Assembly: GCA_019054805.1 (NCBI GenBank)
Contig: JAHQIY010000003.1
Location: 3,472,001-3,536,000 of the forward strand
Source: Brachionus manjavacas
Taxonomy: Eukaryota; Rotifera; Eurotatoria; Ploima; Brachionidae
Direction of reading: 5' to 3'
DNA: 64,000 nt
Shown here: in pieces, positions 52,936 through 63,815 of the stretch
Layout: the number at the start of each line of letters is the position of its first letter
How positions within the stretch are numbered: the stretch's first letter is position 1
Program-made: the position numbers and the translations under genes
Notes under the pieces: model-generated
Told to the model about the DNA's origin: nothing
Database searches by the model: none
Seen by the model: only the letters and a program-made list of their open reading frames with translations

Positions 52936-53905
52936 TTACAGGAGCAAATTTTTTTCATTCATCGAAAAATTTGAATAAAGAACTTTTTTCTTGAACTTTT
53001 TGAACAAAACTTCACAATGCAAAAGGTTTGGCTGTTGTAAGCCACTCCCGTGGAAATTCATGGACAAAAATTGCTTAGGGAGACTTTTTTTCAGGTTCTC
53101 TTGAGCTCTCAACAAAAACATTCTCATATCCCTTTATGAGTGATAAAATTAGCTCATTTTTGAAGAGAAAACAGTTTTTAACATATCTTATAAAGAGTTT
53201 TTTAAACCTGATTTTGATTGTGTCAATTTTTTGATTTCCAAGAAAAAAAAAAAGATTTCTGAGGGTGTTTCATGTGGGAGGTGATAAATCGCCTTATATG
53301 ATATATTTTGGAGTACTTGTAATTTATGAAAATTAGTATGTGAAGCTAAACTAAATATGAAGAAGTTGTAATAAATTAAAGACCCTAATAGAGCATTATA
53401 TTTACTCGATAGAGTTTTTTATTTAAATTCCAAGATTTGTGAGAAAGAATTTTAATTACATTTATCCTGTCTTGACATTTAGATCGAATAAATTCAATAT
53501 GTGGTTTAAAGCATAAGTTTTCGTCAAATTTTTTTTCCAAGGAAGATTGGACAGCTACTATATGGAATTTGCTAATCGAAAAGACTTAAATTTAGCTTTT
53601 GATTTTTGGAGGGATTTCCTGAAAAAATTGTATAATTGAATTTTCCAGGGACATCTTAAGCCTCCATTTTTTTAACCAAATTTCAATATTTTTAAGGTAG
53701 CCATTTACCTGCTTAGAAATGTTTCCATATTTTTTGAAAATGAAAAAGGTGACTAGGTCATCAGCAAACAAGAGAGAGTATGAGGTATTTTTTGAGCTTT
53801 GTTTAGGTTTATCATTGATAAAGATTGAAAATAGAAGAGGACTAATTACCGAACCCTGAAGGACACCGGTTTCAATATTAACATGCTCAGACTCTTAATT
53901 ACTAT
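52936..53905 (-). mobile_element. Diverged LINE A-like RT
   Basis: Minus-strand frames: TGVLQGSVISPLLFSIFIND, KQSSKNTSYSLLFADDLVTF, NIEIWLKKWRLKMSLENS, KPHIEFIRSKCQDRINVIKI, and a C-terminal SLPKQFLSMNFHGSG. Same domain order as LINE A but clearly more diverged, with stops (LYRVN..., several) and shifts. 5'-truncated inside the RT palm; no recognisable 3' end. Confidence 0.7.
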
Positions 53906-54055
53906 TTATTTATTTATTATTTTAAGAAATAAATAATAACAAATAATAAAGAAATTAGCAATCTTTTTCCTTTATAAAAAATCGGTTCCTGGATTCTTAT
54001 TCGTAATATAGAGGATTTCGTTTTATGGGGGTTCGTTATACGGAGGATCGACTGT

Positions 54056-54500
54056 ATTTGCTTATATTACTATTGGGTTTAGATCTAGTGAGTAAGCAGG
54101 CGCTTTAACCTTGATATTAAATTAAAATTTTGCAATCAAATCTTATTATTTACTAAACTATATTTTACTTAGTTAATGTTTTTTGTAAAAAGATTGTACA
54201 TACGTATTACTTGTGTTTAGGATGATTATCTTGATGAAGTTTAAAATTTTCATTTAAATTAGAAGCAACATATGGAAATAAATATTTTTCCATAAATAAA
54301 ATATACTGCGAATTCTGTAATTCCTTTACGAGATATCCCAACCTAGATATTAATTTTCCTCTTAAACTTAGATGTACATGGTATTAGTTCTGGTTGAAAC
54401 GAGAAAAGTCTTAAATGGTATTTAGGCTTATCATAAACTTTAATACTTGTATCATCTTCAAAAACATAATCATCAAAATCACAGTTTTAATGTCTTATAC
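54056..54500 (-). pseudogene. Tc1/mariner transposase fragment with intron
   Basis: Minus strand: DFDDYVFEDDTSIKVYDKPK (first catalytic Asp region), LGYLVKELQNSQYILFMEKY, NENFKLHQDNHPKHK (second Asp), then GTAAAATATAG...TAATATCAAG (59 bp, 54168-54110) and VKAPAYSLDLNPI (the P.SPDLNPIE block). The intron interrupts at the same codon as in the transposase remnant inside 54664-56137. Stops present; C-terminus missing. Confidence 0.65.
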
Positions 54501-54663
54501 ACCAAATCAGACGAGCTAACTTCTGTTAAGTTAGGTGCTTTTCTTAGTCATCTACAACGAAATCCTAATCGAATTTAATTTAATTTTATTTAGTTATTTT
54601 TAGTTCTTTAGGTAATTGATATAACGATGGATAAAAATGACGAATGATCAGACTGCTAGTTTA

Positions 54664-56137
54664 CAGTACTGATTTGTTCTAGTGGTTTTACCAAAATTTA
54701 CGCGAATTTACCAAAATTTTAGTAAATTTACGGGAATTCCGGTAATTTTACGTAAAATCGCAAAAGTGAAAAACAGTAAATTTACCGGAATTCCCGTAAA
54801 TTTACCAGAATTTAACGGATTTTCCGTAAAATTTCGTAAAAACCAAAAGGGCCAAAAAAATCAAAATTTTTGCAATTTTTTCACTTTTTTTAGTTTTTTT
54901 TCAAAATTAATGAAAAAATTTAAACGAAAAAAAATTGTATTTTTTTACGCAAATTTTCGTAAATTTTTATTGATTTTAGTGAAAAATAGTAAAAAAAAAG
55001 GGAAAAAAAGATAAAAAAAAAGAAAAATTTAAATTAAGTTTTTTTAATATTGAAATTATTAAATCATTGAATATCTAGTCAAATTTTAGTTTAACGCAAT
55101 ACAAAGTAGAAAAAATTCAAACCGCAAAATTTGTAGCCCCTTTATGAGAGATACCAGCCCAAATATTAAGCTTTCCTTCATATTTGGACGTACTTGCGTT
55201 AAACTAAAATTTGACTAGATATACAATGAAAACATGAATTCAGTGTTATACAGGGAAATAATGTCAGAATATTTGTTACCATTTGGTGCAAGTAAATTCG
55301 ATTCGGAATTTCAGTTGCACCAAGACAATGATCCTAAACACAGTAGTTTGTTATGCAGATCATTTTTAGATATAAACAAAACTAATTGGGTAAAATAATA
55401 AGTAAATATAAAATTTAAAAACTAATTTAGTAATTAAATTTAAGATTAAATCACCCCCTAACTCGCCAGATTTAAACCCTATTGAAATGCTGTGGAATGA
55501 AATGAAGGAATTTGCAAGAAATAAAATGGTGTTTACCAAAGCTGATGCAGCATTGGCTATAAGAGAATTTAAAAAATCACTAACAGTTGAAAAATGTAGT
55601 AAATATATAAATCATTTGAAAAAGGTTGAAATTTAAATTAAAGTTTTTAGCTTTTTAAAATATTAATTTTGATAAAATAGGTAATAGAAATTGTAATTGA
55701 GAAAAATGGCGACTGGTCAAATCACTAAAATGTATGTATCTAATAATTTCAATATTAAAAAAACTTAATTTAAATTTTTCTTTTTTTTTATCTTTTTTTC
55801 CCTTTTTTTTTACTATTTTTCACTAAAATCAATAAAAATTTACGAAAATTTGCGTAAAAAAATACATTTTTTTTCTTTTAAATTTTTTTATTAATTTTGA
55901 AAAAAAACTAAAAAAAGTGAAAAAATTGCAAAAATTTTGATTTTTTTGGCCCATTTGGTTTTTACGAAATTTTACGGAAAATCCGTTAAATTCTAGTAAA
56001 TTTACGGGAATTCCGGTAATTTTACTGTTTTTCACTTTTGCGATTTTACGTAAAATTACCGGAATTCCCGTAAATTTACTAAAATTTTGGTAAATTCGCG
56101 TAAATTTTGGTAAAACCACTAGAACAAATCAGTACTG
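54664..56137 (+). mobile_element. Tc1/mariner element with ~400-bp TIRs and broken transposase
   Basis: CAGTACTGATTTGTTCTAGT... and its inverse end at 56137, flanked by TA at 54662-54663 and 56138-56139. TIRs 54664-55061 and 55741-56137 are nearly identical and iterate GGGAATTCCGG/TTTACG words. The mirror-image open frames in the two arms are TIR artefacts. Inside, plus strand 55225-55636: NSVLYREIMSEYLLPFGASK, FQLHQDNDPKHSS, a 55-bp intron (55390-55444), then SPPNSPDLNPIEMLWNEMKE and a C-terminal helix ending KKVEI. The N-terminal half is missing, and the piece that should precede (GKLNIWAGISHKGATNFAV) lies on the opposite strand at 55105-55200. 1,474 bp. Confidence 0.85.
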
Positions 56138-56139
56138 TA

Positions 56140-56905
56140 TTAGGAAAAATATCATATAATTCTTGATTTTTTTTTCATAAAATATTTATTTTTAATCATA
56201 TTTTACCTTTTTTACCTGAATTTAAGTAAAAATTAGTTAAAAAATAGTAAAAAAAAGTGACTTTTAGTAAAAATATAAATAAATAAAAAGAAACTAATTT
56301 TGTGGTTTTGAAAGAAAAAAACAGCTTAATTCTTCTTGAAATAAGAACTATAATAACTTTGAGAGCAACTTAAGGTTATGATTCACGATTCATGGGTTAA
56401 AAAATCTTGCTGAAGAAATATTAGAAAACTTTTATTAAAATATATATCATTCATTCATTCTAAAATCAAGAGAGAAAATGGGAAATTATTTATTTTGTCT
56501 TCTAAGGACGGCATCATGGCAAGTTTTACCTAAATGATAGTGACGCTTATTGAAATATTTGTTCGTCTTTATAACGTAGTCAAATGTCAAATATCGTAAT
56601 CAATCACAAATCAAAGCTCTTGCTTTATCTTATTCCGAAGTGTTTTAAATTGGGATTTTAATAATTATACATTGAAAGTTTATTACTTTATGAATTCATT
56701 CAATAATTAGTAAAGAACGAACATTTACAAAATAAATAATTTTTTAGTTTATTAATAAAACAACTAGCAAATTTTAATATTTACAAAATTTCTGAAAAAA
56801 ATTACCATCTAATAAACAATTATATTTGTCGACATCATTATTTTTAACATTTTATATTTAAAAAATAAAATAATAAAAAAAATTTATAAAAACGTTTTTA
56901 AAATG
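56140..56905. other. 3' flank of the 787-aa receptor gene, nothing recognised
   Basis: AT-rich between the Tc1 element and the receptor stop codon. No repeats or frames of note. Confidence 0.4.
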
Positions 56906-59269
56906 TTAGCAAACTTGTGAAAATATTTTTAAGCTCTTTTGACACTTTTCTCTAAAATTTTTGTCCAAATTATAAAACAAAACAATTGTCAAAATATTTG
57001 ATAGAGAATAAATTATTTCTGCAGTTTCTGCAAGATTTGTGCATATTCGACTGTCCTTAAGACACAATTTATCTGACAATTTAAATGATATTTTATCATA
57101 TAATATAAAAGTGGATATACCCAAGTGGAAAAATTTAAAACATAAAAGAACAAATAAGTTAACAAAAACAATAGATGTGATTCTTGTTTCTTCATATTCT
57201 GCTCTAAAAAAATTATTTTTCAATTTTTGACAAAAAATTCTTGATTCAATTAATTTTTTTATGCTCAAATTTTTACGTAGCTGCCTCACCATCAGAAAGT
57301 CCATCAAGACCATTAAGGCATAAAAGAGAAAATCATTTAGCATAAAATTTAGAGTAAAGTAAACATAAAAAACAATTGATTTGCTTTGAACATATTGAAT
57401 AGATCTACCGCTATACAAAACAAATTGAAATGTATTTTTGTTCGGAAATTCTACATAATTCTTGTCATCGATGACGAAAAAATCACTGTTTATTTTTATG
57501 TAAAAAAATTTATCCAAAGATAGCACAAAGCTAAGAAAAATGAGAACCAGAGCCAAAATCTGATTTTTTTTAAATGAAATTTTGCCATTTCTTTCCAGCA
57601 AACCTTTGGACAAAAACGAAAGTCGGCTCCATGAAATCATCACAATTGTTATATTTGACCAAGCTTTCAAATTACTCACAAAAAACTCATAAAATATTAT
57701 ATCAAATAGCTGAGCGTAATAATTCTGCTTTAGTGAAGAACAATACACTCCATTTACATAGACACATTTGTTTATTAAGTGAAGGAGAAAAAATACAAAA
57801 TAAAATAAATTAATTGTCACATTGACCAACATTAGTTTGTTAATAAAATTCCTTTTATTTAGAATATTTTTTTTTTTTGTTAGCTTGAATAAATTGACCA
57901 TTGCGAACAAATTGGTTGCCAGACCTACCACAGATACAAGCGGGGTGAAAATAACCGTAATAAAGTTTAAAAATTCAGAAGTGTGCAAGAAGTCTTCTTC
58001 GCCATCAATCATGGCCAATTTAAATGCTTTATGACACTGATTAAGCTTTTTCTCAAATTGACATGTGTCAACCATTTTTCTGTCCAAATTTTCACAAACA
58101 GGTGAATAATCATTAAAGTTATACAATTGTAATTTGTAAATGTTTGTTTGGTAAAATCTATCTAAAAAGCTCATGTTAGCAACGCGATTGCGCAAAAGCC
58201 AAACCATGAAACATGAACAATATTGGTTGCTCCCAAAGGCCAGATAAATTAGCAACTTTTCATTTGGCATGAAGTTTTTAGCCAAGCAAACTGCTTGATC
58301 TGTAATCTGAAAATTAACTGATTCAGCTACCCGTAGAACTAGATATTTGCTGGTATTATAGGAAATTAAGCTGTTCAGCCATTGTGGATCATTTACCAAG
58401 CTTGAAATCAAACTTCTAGTCTCCACATAAACAAGTTCCAAATGACTAAAGCTTTCTATGCTGTTTCGATCTATTGATCCAAAGAGACCTTTTAAACAAA
58501 GAGCCTTGACGCTGTTGAAAACATTTCGACTTAGCAAGGAACTTGTGAGGGTCAATCGGTAGGCTTTTAGCTCTAAATATTCGATTTTTGACTGAATCGT
58601 TTCGTTTAAATGAGAAAAAGAGAGAACATTTTTTTTCAGGAATACATCTGACAGCCCATAAAAATACAAATATGAAATTGTTGAATTTTGGAAAATACGA
58701 GGACAGGTTTCCGTAAAGTATTTGGTTGAAAAAGAGAATATAAGAGTGGAGATTTTTTTGAAAAAAGCACTGTGCTGTGACAATGGACCGCAATTGTCTG
58801 AACCAGTGACCATTTTTGAATAGAAAAAATTAACCAAAACATAGTCATAAAAAGAAGAAACTTTTTCAAATATATTTGAATCAATTTGGAAACATTTTAT
58901 ATGCAGAAAATTAGCGACAAAAAAGCTATTTTTTTTAAGGCCTTTGCTGCCGAAGTCGAAATTTAAAGAAGAGTCTAAAACCAACCAGGTGCTCGGAATG
59001 AAGTTAATTGAATATTCATTAAAAGAACTATCAATGCAATTAAATTGAATTCGGCTAAATGAATTGAACTTAATAATATCAATATTTAAGCTGTAATGGG
59101 TTTTTGAAAATGATAAAGCAAGAAAATTGTTTATTTTAAAATGGTTTTTGATCATTTTTTTACAAAAATTTTGCGAATAATTCGTCTTTGGATTTGTCTT
59201 AAGAACTATTGATTCTTGTTCACTTTGAAACGAGATTGAAGCCACAATAAAAATCGTCATTAATTTCAT
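56906..59269 (-). CDS. Class A-like GPCR with long leucine-rich ectodomain
   Basis: Intronless, 787 aa. N-terminal signal peptide (MKLMTIFIVASISF). Ectodomain to about 430 with irregular Leu/Phe-rich units (IEYLELKAYRLTLTSSLL; VKALCLKGLFGSI; LELVYVETRSLI) and a CSCFMVWLLRNR cap like the C-terminal flank of leucine-rich repeats. Seven membrane segments at about 434-460, 475-499, 520-547, 569-592, 631-660, 698-725 and 741-768. GLATN in TM1 gives the class A Asn1.50, SWSRL ends TM3 in place of DRY, and NLDKNFREKCQK after TM7 looks like helix 8. The arrangement recalls LRR-containing rhodopsin-type receptors, but the ectodomain is too diverged to assign a subfamily or ligand. Intact from start to stop. 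Confidence 0.75.
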   Translation of the reverse strand: MKLMTIFIVASISFQSEQESIVLKTNPKTNYSQNFCKKMIKNHFKINNFLALSFSKTHYSLNIDIIKFNSFSRIQFNCIDSSFNEYSINFIPSTWLVLDSSLNFDFGSKGLKKNSFFVANFLHIKCFQIDSNIFEKVSSFYDYVLVNFFYSKMVTGSDNCGPLSQHSAFFKKISTLIFSFSTKYFTETCPRIFQNSTISYLYFYGLSDVFLKKNVLSFSHLNETIQSKIEYLELKAYRLTLTSSLLSRNVFNSVKALCLKGLFGSIDRNSIESFSHLELVYVETRSLISSLVNDPQWLNSLISYNTSKYLVLRVAESVNFQITDQAVCLAKNFMPNEKLLIYLAFGSNQYCSCFMVWLLRNRVANMSFLDRFYQTNIYKLQLYNFNDYSPVCENLDRKMVDTCQFEKKLNQCHKAFKLAMIDGEEDFLHTSEFLNFITVIFTPLVSVVGLATNLFAMVNLFKLTKKKNILNKRNFINKLMLVNVTINLFYFVFFLLHLINKCVYVNGVYCSSLKQNYYAQLFDIIFYEFFVSNLKAWSNITIVMISWSRLSFLSKGLLERNGKISFKKNQILALVLIFLSFVLSLDKFFYIKINSDFFVIDDKNYVEFPNKNTFQFVLYSGRSIQYVQSKSIVFYVYFTLNFMLNDFLFYALMVLMDFLMVRQLRKNLSIKKLIESRIFCQKLKNNFFRAEYEETRITSIVFVNLFVLLCFKFFHLGISTFILYDKISFKLSDKLCLKDSRICTNLAETAEIIYSLSNILTIVLFYNLDKNFREKCQKSLKIFSQVC

Positions 59270-60149
59270 TCTAATTGATTGGGAAAATTAAAATTTCTAA
59301 AAAATAATTTTTTAAATTGATAGTGATTTTTAAAATTAATAAACTCTTTTTTTACTCATGGTGTGATTTTTTCTAAGCCTTTTTTCCTATTTTTCTTTTT
59401 TAAACAAGGGATGATATTCGATATGGTAGGGCAGTTTTGAAATTCAAAAATATTTTTTTCAAAAATTTATTAAGATTTAATTTGTTGGCAGTGACAAATT
59501 GTTCACAAATTTATAATTAAAAACAAAGCAATATCATGGAATATTAAGCTTATGTTTTAAGAGACCAAAAAAATTCTATAATAATAATAATAATAATATT
59601 TTAAGCTACAAGAGGAGACCTACGGAGCAAAGCTAGACGTAACCTCGCTATGGCAGCTGTCTGGTTTTACATACAGTAATAATAAGTTACTATCTTTTAG
59701 ATAAACAATTGAAATTAAAATGATATTATGATGGTCTTGAAACCACTTGCACTCGAAAGAAATTAGAAAATTTTGATTCATTTATTATTGAAAAATATAA
59801 ATTTGATTATCAAAGATTCAGTCCTTAAAGGTTTTTATTAAAAAATAATCCATCATTATTAATAAATTTTTTTTCTAAATGGAGTAATTGAATCATTGTC
59901 GAACTATCAGTAAAAAAATCGATTAATTGCCAAAAAATATTTTAATGACTCATGTTTTTGTTCCTGTAAAGTTGTTTTGATAATTTGATTTTAAATTATT
60001 GATTTAATTCAGTGATTTAAAGGCAAAGAATCCTACTTAATTTGTTTTCATTGTGCTTTGTTTCTATAAAGAGTCATGGTGAAAATTTGAGAATATTTAG
60101 AAAATTTTTATCAGATTTAAGCATAAATTACAATTGTCAGTTTGTGGTA
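59270..60149. other. Intergenic with one LINE D tail
   Basis: Contains the LINE D 3' end at 59585-59690. Otherwise AT-rich; the receptor promoter presumably lies near 59270-59400 but shows no distinct element. Confidence 0.4.
59585..59690 (-). mobile_element. 3' end of LINE family D
   Basis: Minus strand: CAGCTGCCATAGCGAGGTTA, CGTCTAGCTTTGCTCCGTAG, GTCTCCTCTTGTAGCTT and an ATT tail of about seven units. Same tail as 35080-35165. Confidence 0.6.
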
Positions 60150-61345
60150 GAATCTTTTAATAGAAAGAAATAAGTCTGCTGTTTTCATTTCTAAAGCCTT
60201 CGATAGAGTTTGGCATGATAGACTAATTTATAAGCTAATTAAAACTTATCTTCCTCCTTATCTTATTTACTGGATCAGATCATTTCTTGATTCTAGATCT
60301 TTTATAGTAAAAGTAAACGGACATTTGAGTGACCAATACTTAATTAAAGTAGGGGTTCCACAAGGATCAGTAATTAGTCCGTTTCTTTTCAGCATTTTCA
60401 TTAATGACATACCTAAAAGAAATAAGACCAATAGTCAATACTCTCTTCTTTTTACAGATGACTTAGCTACCTTTTTTATTTTTAAAAAGAAAGGAAATCT
60501 CGAGAGTTTAATTAATAAGTTCTTAAAAGAAATTGAAAAATGGCTTTTCAAATGGAAAATGAAAATGTCTGTTGAAAAGTCATGCTACACGAACTTTGAA
60601 AAAAACTCTAGAAAAAAAACTAATCTTGACCTAAAATTATATGAAAACAGTTTAAATCTAAAAGAAAAAGTTAAGTTCTTAGGAATTACATTAGACTCAA
60701 AACTTACATTTAGTTTAATGGTGGATGAGATAAAAGAGCGCTGTAACTCAACACTAAATATTATTAAATATCTATCGAATAAAAAATGGGGCCTTAAACC
60801 CAAAACATTAGGGAATCTATACAAATCCTTAATAGGATCAATTCTCGATTATTCTTTTCCTTGTTTAAATTCACTCACAGAAGCCAACATTAAAAAAATA
60901 CAAGTGATTCAAAATTTAGCAGTTAGATCCATCTTGAAACTAAAATATGATACTCCCTCCAACGTAATGCATCATGAGGCATATAATAAACTTAAACTAC
61001 TAACAGACTCAAATCGACTTTTTGAGTTGAGTGTGAGATATGTTAGGGCAGGAATGAGTCATTCTATTCCATTGGTTGTTAGACTTGTGGAGGAATACAA
61101 AGAAGGTTTCGAAACAAGATATATTGAATACCCAACTCCATTGTGTAATTGCTACCTTGCTATTTCTTCTTTTTTCTCTGAAAAATCAGACATTTAAAAA
61201 TATGTATCCTATTATTCTCTATATCAATATATCTAATTTTATTTTCTTCTAATTTAACTTATTTTATTTTATTTTGATTTTTTTTTTTTATCTGAAGGAG
61301 CCTTAGCTCGATACAGATATACAAATAAATAAAAATAAAAATGTG
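60150..61345 (+). mobile_element. LINE family A, 5'-truncated RT plus 3' UTR
   Basis: Frame open from about 60160 to the stop at 61195-61197: AVFISKAFDRVWHDRLIYKL, KVGVPQGSVISPFLFSIFIN, QYSLLFTDDLATFFIF, KWLFKWKMKMSVEKS..., KVKFLGITLDSKLTFSLMVD, KKWGLKPKTLGNLYKSLIGS, and FELSVRYVRAGMSHSIPLVV. Jockey/CR1-type RT. The first catalytic block normally reads F.D..KAFD; here the Asp is lost (VFISKAFD), while the second (FTDD) is kept. The 3' UTR is T-rich and ends ATCTGAAGGAGCCTTAGCTC, GATACAGATATACAAAT and AAATAAA-type tail at 61345. Confidence 0.85.
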
Positions 61346-61574
61346 TAAGACTAAATAATTTTTTATTATCTTGTTTTTCGAAGTAAAATGAGATATTAGA
61401 ATCACAAACATGTCAGGTCAGTGTAATTGTCTAAAAAAAATAATGCATTAGCATTATCATTAAAAATAATCTGAAAATATAACATTAGAATTTCATAAAA
61501 ATTAAAAATTAAAAAAATTTTATAATTTTGAATTTTTAATCTAAATTATTGAGTAAATTATATTTACAGTAGGA

Positions 61575-61735
61575 TTTGTTTTGTTGAAAAAAACTATTGA
61601 ATTTCGAATGAAAAATCAAGTTTGTTGGCCAGAATTGTCAATATTTGCCAAATTTATATTAAACATTCGAGCAACCAGCGCATCTACAGAACGCATATTT
61701 ACTGTTGGTTGTGCTATATTAAGACTTAAAAATTA
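61575..61735 (+). pseudogene. hAT dimerisation-domain fragment
   Basis: Plus strand: WPELSIFAKFILNIRATSAS followed by TERIFTVGCAILRLKN and a stop. This is the conserved hAT C-terminal dimerisation block (W..L...A...L.IPATSA.SER.FS). Only this end of the transposase remains, about 200 bp left of the hAT-type element at 61928. Confidence 0.7.
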
Positions 61736-61927
61736 AAAATTTTCTTAAACTTTAATTTTTTGTATATGAATTGGACAATAAAAAAATTCAAATTCATTCC
61801 CACAAGCAGATATTAGAATTCCATTTTTTTAGCCTAACTTCGGACTCCGGATGAATTTTTAAAACATTATTAAATTCAATCTTACAAATATCTCTTAACC
61901 AGAATTTATTTAGTTTTCAATTTTTGT

Positions 61928-62772
61928 TAGTGTTGGGGGGCGGCCAACTTTGGCCGGCCACTATAAACGGCCTATTTTAGCCGTGAATTTAACGGCCGCA
62001 ATTTTGACCGTCCGTGAATTGGCCGGCCGTCTGTGGACCGTTTTTAAAAAGGCCGACCTTTTCAGGGCCGGCCAACTGACAGACCGACCGTGAAATGGCC
62101 GGCCAAATTTTAGAAGACCGTGTGGTGGCCGGCCGAGTATCGGCCAAATAAAAAACAGACCGTGAAGTGGCTGGCCAGCTGACGGACCGACCGTGAAGTG
62201 GCCGGCCAACTGAAAGGCCGTTAAACGGCCGACCGTGTGCAGACCGGCCGGCCACAAAACGGTCCAAAAAAAAATTTTACGTAGATGATTAAAAAAATTT
62301 AAAGACATTAAAATTTGCATTTATTATATATCAAATATTCTGAATAAGCTAGTTTTTAATTATTACCTCATTTTTTTCCGATATTTTTCTGAAATCCTTA
62401 AATTATATATATTAATTTTGAATTCTGAATTTTAGTTATTTTTTTAATAAACGTTTTAATATAATAAAAAATTAAAATAAAAATTTTCAAAAATATAAAT
62501 AAGAATAAAATATATTTTTTTAAAATCCTTATAGCACAGTTGTCTAGTACAATTATTCATTTTTGATCATCAGATGCATGGATCAAATCCTTATTCAGTT
62601 TAAAATTTCTTTCAAAATTACTATATATAATTTAAGGATTTCTGAAATATTTCGAAATCATTGGCCGTTTTTTCGACCGGCCGTTTTTTGGCCGCCTGCA
62701 CCTCCGGCCACGGTCTCGGCCATTTTTTTTTTCTGGCCGGCCACATGGCCTCTCGACCGGCCCCCAACACTG
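61928..62772. mobile_element. GGCC-rich hAT-type non-autonomous element
   Basis: Ends TAGTGTTGGGGGGCGGCC and GACCGGCCCCCAACACTG are inverted (the first base has mutated from C), flanked by perfect 8-bp duplications ATTTTTGT at 61920-61927 and 62773-62780. The left 340 bp and right 120 bp are packed with GGCCGGCC (about eight copies) and GACCG words, in stark contrast to the surrounding DNA. The centre (62281-62640) is AT-rich, with a tRNA-like A/B-box pair at about 62530-62595. Non-coding; the open frames across the GC part are compositional. Confidence 0.85.
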
Positions 62773-63139
62773 ATTTTTGTATCGTATGATTGATAATTGA
62801 AGATGAGTTACATAATTTAGGTAAAATTGCAGATGAGAGCTTAGTCGAAAACCATAATCCGAGTAGAAAACAATCAACAGTGCATGTATTATTTAATCAG
62901 GATTATTTTTTGTAGTGGCTATTTTATTTTTTTAGTATCTAATTTTTTTGAAAAAGTAGCAATTTTTTTTGTATATAAAATATTTCTAATTAGTAGCAGA
63001 AAAAAACTTCAATTTATGTTCAAAAAAGAGAAAAGATAAAAAAAAAAATTTTTGTTGATTTTTCCTTGTTCGTTTTCTTGGACTTTTTGGTTGTTCGATT
63101 TGATTATCGATTGTGTACGTATATCAAAAGCTGCTTGAT
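62773..63139. other. Intergenic, nothing recognised
   Basis: AT-rich between the hAT-type element and the small minus-strand frame. Confidence 0.4.
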
Positions 63140-63361
63140 TTAAAGGACCAGCAGAGCTTCTATTAAGCGCTGGAAGGGCTTTTTTACGTCTGCCTCTTTT
63201 CGCGTCTCAACTAGCAAATCTAAAGAGTTTACATAGGTCTTGAGCCTGTTGATCTGCACGCAGGTGACCGACGTTTGAACAAAATCGAGCTCATTAAAAA
63301 TCCGCAATACATAGCGGGTACAGGAATTGGCATAGGCCCCTATTCTATTATTTATTTGCAT
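63140..63361 (-). CDS. Small hypothetical protein or last exon
   Basis: 73-aa frame MQINNRIGAYANSCTRYVLR, IFNELDFVQTSVTCVQINRL, KTYVNSLDLLVETRKEADVK, ending LIEALLVL. Distinctly higher G+C and more even amino-acid use than chance frames nearby. An acceptor (ATAGAATAG) just before GAYANS and a possible 13-nt upstream exon (ATGCCAATAAAAA then GTAAGT, about 63430-63445) would give an alternative start in the same frame. Family not recognised. Confidence 0.35.
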   Translation of the reverse strand: MQINNRIGAYANSCTRYVLRIFNELDFVQTSVTCVQINRLKTYVNSLDLLVETRKEADVKKPFQRLIEALLVL

Positions 63362-63815
63362 TAAAATAATAATAGGCTAATGAAGTTAAGATTCACAACT
63401 CATTTTTTTTAAATTTATAATCACTTACTTTTTATTGGCATAGGATTAATTATAATAAATAAAAGGATGAAATTTACTAGATATTTTTAATTTACTAATA
63501 AAAAAAAGACAAAACACTATATAAAAATATGTTTTACTAGATAAAGAAATTATTTGATAGGCAAGAAAATAAATGAGTACTTAATTTTTTCTTCTTTTAT
63601 TGCACGACTCGTGAACATGTTCAGCATCTGTTTGATTATTGTTTGAAGCAGCCCTTTTTTTTTGATTGAGTGATTTGAACATCGTTGAAACTTTTTTTTG
63701 GTCTAACACGGCGACGTTTGGGTTGATTTCTTTCTACACCAGCAGGAATTATAAATTCAATGTGGTTTATTTATTCTTCCTCTTCGTTTTGATAAATGAT
63801 TTCTGTTGTATTGTC
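63362..63815. other. Intergenic; weak basic-region fragment
   Basis: Minus strand 63640-63770 reads IPAGVERNQPKRRRVRPKKS then SFNDVQITQSKKKG with a stop nearby. Possibly a transposon ORF scrap. Rest AT-rich. Confidence 0.3.

Noticed and set aside
54682-55014. 110-aa frame beginning MVLPKFTRIYQNF and its near twin at 55829-56119 on the other strand
   Set aside because: They are mirror images because they lie in the two inverted repeats of one Tc1 element; the composition is that of the TIR, with no protein family.
61961-62320. Long GC-rich frames across the GGCC region, both phases
   Set aside because: Repetitive peptides rich in GRP, SWPA and HGR arise from the GGCCGGCC words; the element is non-coding.
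62524-62602. tRNA-like A box (TAGCACAGTTG) and B box (GGATCAAATCC)
   Set aside because: Acceptor stem and anticodon arm do not pair, and it lies inside a hAT-type element; at most a tRNA-derived scrap.
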